From an uncultured Erysipelotrichaceae bacterium (GTDB taxonomy: Bacteria > Bacillota_I > Bacilli_A > RF39 > UBA660): a stretch of DNA of 7,579 bases. A program made the translations under genes and the position numbers. The notes below the pieces were generated by a model. That model did no database searches. It worked only from the letters and a program-made list of their open reading frames with translations, and had not been told where the DNA came from. Shown here piece by piece: positions 5,776 through 7,579 of the stretch (positions are counted from its first letter, which is position 1; each line of letters starts with the position of its first letter). The DNA lies in NCBI GenBank assembly GCA_902797105.1, contig CADBRL010000001.1:1-7579 (forward strand), given 5' to 3'.

Positions 5776-6682
5776 GACTATCACCAATTATTGAAGGTCT
5801 TATTTCATAATCATTACTTGATAAACTAATTAAAGTAGTTTTACTAAATTTAATAAAACCTAAACCTTTTAATACAACATCACTATTTTTAGGTACAATT
5901 ATATTACATTCTACATTATGATTCTCTTTTCTTCTTAAAATTTTTACTTCATTACCAACATATATTGTAAAATTGCAATTTTCTTTAACATTTAACTTTA
6001 TACCATTAATAGAAAGATAATGTTTACTTGGAAATTGATATGAACGTGGATTAATACTAGATTTAGGAATGTTTTCTCTATTTATGTTATCCATAAGCCC
6101 CGGTGCATCATAAATAGTTATGCCACTAGCATTCAATTTTATAATCTCTTGCGTAGTATTCTGAGAATTACTTACAGTTATATTGCTTCCAATTAAGCTA
6201 TTGATTAAACTACTTTTACCAGCATTTGTAAATCCTACAAAGATAACTTTTTTATTTTCTAAACATAAATTTGTTATCGTACTTATATTAAGTTTCTTTT
6301 TACTACTTGTAAGAATTACATCCTCTTTTATTTCATATAAATTCTTAATATTATGAGTTAATTTATTATATTTAATATTCTTAGGTATAATATCAGCTTT
6401 AGTAAGTACCATTACTTTCTTAGCTTTTATCTTTTTATAATAATTAATTACATTACTATCTAAATTTATAAAATCTGTTAAAAAGAAAACGAAAGCACCT
6501 AACTTATTTATTTTTTCAATTAACTTTTCATTATCAATTTTAACTCCCGTATTTGTTAAAACATTATAATTTTTAAGTTTAAAACATCTTTCACATATTA
6601 CATTCTTAATATCTGGTGTATAACCAACATCATTATTATTTTCATCTTGAAGTGTTATTCCACAACCTACACATTTAGTCAT
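5768..6682 (-). CDS. yqeH: YqeH-type circularly permuted GTPase (30S ribosome assembly)
   Basis: 304 residues from ATG 6682; Bacillus YqeH is about 366, so this is a short version with a reduced C-terminus. An N-terminal zinc finger (Cys4, Cys7, Cys30, Cys33: CVGC and CERC) precedes a GTPase whose motifs occur in permuted order: G4 TKAD (94-97), G5 SSK (126-128), then G1 GFTNAGKSS (150-158), G2 Thr in NTTQE, and G3 DAPG (192-195; Ala where Thr is commoner). YqeH relatives act in small-subunit (30S) biogenesis and are needed for normal 16S rRNA levels in Bacillus. A GTG start 12 nt upstream is open, but the ATG gives the family-typical MTKCVGCG and is preceded by GGGGTG. It overlaps yqeG by 8 nt and mutL by 8 nt. 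The partner yqeG lies directly upstream, as in Bacilli; the usual downstream aroE/yhbY/nadD run is absent and mutL takes its place. Confidence 0.95.
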   Translation of the reverse strand: MTKCVGCGITLQDENNNDVGYTPDIKNVICERCFKLKNYNVLTNTGVKIDNEKLIEKINKLGAFVFFLTDFINLDSNVINYYKKIKAKKVMVLTKADIIPKNIKYNKLTHNIKNLYEIKEDVILTSSKKKLNISTITNLCLENKKVIFVGFTNAGKSSLINSLIGSNITVSNSQNTTQEIIKLNASGITIYDAPGLMDNINRENIPKSSINPRSYQFPSKHYLSINGIKLNVKENCNFTIYVGNEVKILRRKENHNVECNIIVPKNSDVVLKGLGFIKFSKTTLISLSSNDYEIRPSIIGDSHD

Positions 6683-7196
6683 AATACACCCCACTTACAA
6701 GAATATTCTTTTTAGCTAATTTGTTTAATATTCTTTTTTCTATAAATCTATTTACTCTAGTGGGAAACATTTCATATTTAGCTACTCTGTTTACTAATAT
6801 GCTAGTAAAACCCATTCTATTGGCACCTAGTATATCAGTTAAAAGTTGATCACCAATACAAGCTACTTCATCTATCTTAAATTTATATAGAGAAAGTATC
6901 TTTTTATATTTAGTTTTTAAAGGCTTCTTACTACTAAAAGCCACATCAACATTTAATTTTTCTTTAAATGGTCTAAGTCTATTTTTGCCACTATTAGATA
7001 CAATAATTACTTTAAAATCTGCTTCTAATCTGGCAATTAATTCTTTAACTTTTTGATCTGGTTCTGTAACTTTATAAGGTGCAATAGTATTATCTAAGTC
7101 AAATAATAAACATTTAATACCATTTTTCTTTAGTTTTTTATAATTTATTGTATAAATACTTTGAGCATATACATCAGGAATAAAATAATCAAGCAT
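6675..7196 (-). CDS. yqeG: YqeG family HAD-type (subfamily IIIA) phosphatase
   Basis: 173 residues, normal for the family. HAD motifs: motif I LFDLDNTIAP (Asp33 nucleophile, Asp35), motif II IVSNSG (Ser67), motif III Lys in SSKKPLK (90-94), motif IV GDQLLTD (Asp116, Asp121). The N-terminus MLDYFIPDVYAQSIYTINY and the 'GDQLLTDILGANRMG' run are characteristic of YqeG/GEP4-like proteins. Eukaryotic GEP4 and plant relatives dephosphorylate phosphatidylglycerophosphate; whether bacterial YqeG does so here is inference. The ATG at 7196 is preceded by AAGAGAGTGA as ribosome site and by a promoter at 7221-7248, making it the first gene of the six-gene unit. It ends ...TATTATGACTAA, overlapping yqeH. 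Confidence 0.95.
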   Translation of the reverse strand: MLDYFIPDVYAQSIYTINYKKLKKNGIKCLLFDLDNTIAPYKVTEPDQKVKELIARLEADFKVIIVSNSGKNRLRPFKEKLNVDVAFSSKKPLKTKYKKILSLYKFKIDEVACIGDQLLTDILGANRMGFTSILVNRVAKYEMFPTRVNRFIEKRILNKLAKKNILVSGVYYD

Positions 7197-7220
7197 AGAA
7201 TCACTCTCTTTTCTTTTAAA

Positions 7221-7248
7221 ATTATATCATATGAAAAGAAAAAAACAA
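7221..7248 (-). promoter_or_regulatory. Extended -10 promoter of the yqeG-to-rpmF unit
   Basis: The minus strand has TGATATAAT with a perfect -10 TATAAT (7221-7226) and TG one base upstream. The -35 is weak: TTGTTT (7243-7248) with a 16-nt spacer, within a T-rich tract that is also the tail of the preceding terminator. The 13-mer TATGATATAATTT is shared with the tnpB-like promoter. Start of transcription would be near 7214, about 18 nt before the yqeG ATG. Confidence 0.65.
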
Positions 7249-7298
7249 AGAAAAAACCGATAGAAAATTAATGACGATTAATTTATTTTCTATCAGTT
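7247..7298 (-). terminator. Strong terminator after the Rpn-like gene
   Basis: The minus strand forms AACTGATAGAAAAT pairing with ATTTTCTATCGGTT, then a 4-nt bulge, a short TAAT stem and a small loop, followed by TTTTTTCTTTG. One pair (positions 7258/7295) is a G-U wobble in the minus-strand RNA but a C-A mismatch in the plus-strand RNA, so the hairpin is built for minus-strand transcripts. Confidence 0.8.
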
Positions 7299-7318
7299 GA
7301 TTATGACTTATTTAATTA

Positions 7319-7579
7319 TTAATTAGTCAATTTTTCTATTTCTTCTTTGGATAATCCAGTTATTTCAACTATTTCTTCGATAGAATATCCTTTTTTTAGT
7401 AGATTTGTTGCAATTTCAGTTTTTCCTTCAGCAAGCCCTTCAGCTAAAGCTTCCCTACGAACAAATTCATCTCTGGTATTTCTAACTAACAATTCATCTT
7501 CTTCTGGTGTAAGACCATAAACAAAAGCAGCATCACTATTTAATCTTTTCAAATTATCAACACTCTCCTTAATGATGGC
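7319..7579 (-). CDS. C-terminal end of Rpn/PD-(D/E)XK family 'transposase' type protein (partial)
   Basis: The frame is open to the right edge, so only the last 86 residues are seen and no start is inside the window. An internal TTG at 7552 has no ribosome site and is not a convincing start. The visible part begins AIIKESVDNLKRLNSD, then the acidic/charged helix TPEEDELLVRNTRDEF, the repeat-like 'EALAEGLAEGK' helix, and the tail IATNLLKKGYSIEEIVEITGLSKEEIEKL. This tail, a small helix-turn-helix-like module after an 'EG.xEGK' helix, is the usual end of Rpn (RpnA-E) recombination-promoting nucleases, annotated as PD-(D/E)XK nuclease family transposases. The nuclease core is outside the window, so activity cannot be judged. 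A strong terminator follows 20 nt after the stop. These genes are commonly multi-copy and mobile. Confidence 0.75.
   Translation of the reverse strand, partial: AIIKESVDNLKRLNSDAAFVYGLTPEEDELLVRNTRDEFVRREALAEGLAEGKTEIATNLLKKGYSIEEIVEITGLSKEEIEKLTN

Noticed and set aside
5776..5787. TTG start four codons upstream of mutL
   Set aside because: There is no ribosome site before it; the ATG at 5775 gives the conserved N-terminus and has GGTGA at good spacing.

Overview
The window is very AT-rich, tightly packed, and has all of its recognisable genes on the minus strand. The gene set points to a low-GC Gram-positive bacterium: the circularly permuted GTPase YqeH with its HAD-family partner YqeG, MutL with the endonuclease motif, a YceD/YlbN-L32 pair, and a DUF1292-like small protein. 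TGA is used as a stop and Trp is read from TGG, so this is not a Mycoplasma-type code. The style (small intergenic gaps, Lys/Asn/Ile-rich proteins, shortened YqeH, Cys-less YceD) suggests a host-associated Bacilli lineage near Erysipelotrichia/RF39-like groups. That placement is inference only.

Reading the minus strand from the right edge: (1) the C-terminal end of an Rpn/PD-(D/E)XK 'transposase' type protein (7319-7579) enters from outside the window and ends in a strong hairpin terminator (7247-7298). (2) An extended -10 promoter (7221-7248) then starts a six-gene unit, yqeG - yqeH - mutL - a membrane-anchored probable beta-propeller - yceD - rpmF. All its genes overlap or lie within 2 nt of each other, and it closes with an imperfect hairpin terminator (2384-2423). 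(3) A second unit follows: an unrecognised 612-residue coiled-coil/glycine-rich membrane protein, coupled by a TAATG junction to an 89-residue DUF1292-like protein, closed by a 10-bp GAAA-loop terminator (193-224). (4) A near-consensus sigma-A promoter (128-156) drives a gene leaving the left edge. Its first 34 residues look like the N-terminus of an IS200/IS605-family TnpB (OrfB).

The six-gene unit is mainly ribosome- and information-related: YqeH (30S assembly GTPase), YceD (linked to 23S rRNA and L32), L32, and MutL (mismatch repair). An uncharacterised extracytoplasmic protein sits in the middle. Translational coupling is pervasive: two successive junctions share the same 8-nt overlap ATGACTAA, and the Shine-Dalgarno sequences of two genes are embedded in the last codons of the gene upstream. 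The least explained parts are the 612-residue protein and the propeller-like membrane protein. No CRISPR array, tRNA, rRNA or complete insertion sequence was seen, and no intergenic stretch exceeds about 125 bases.
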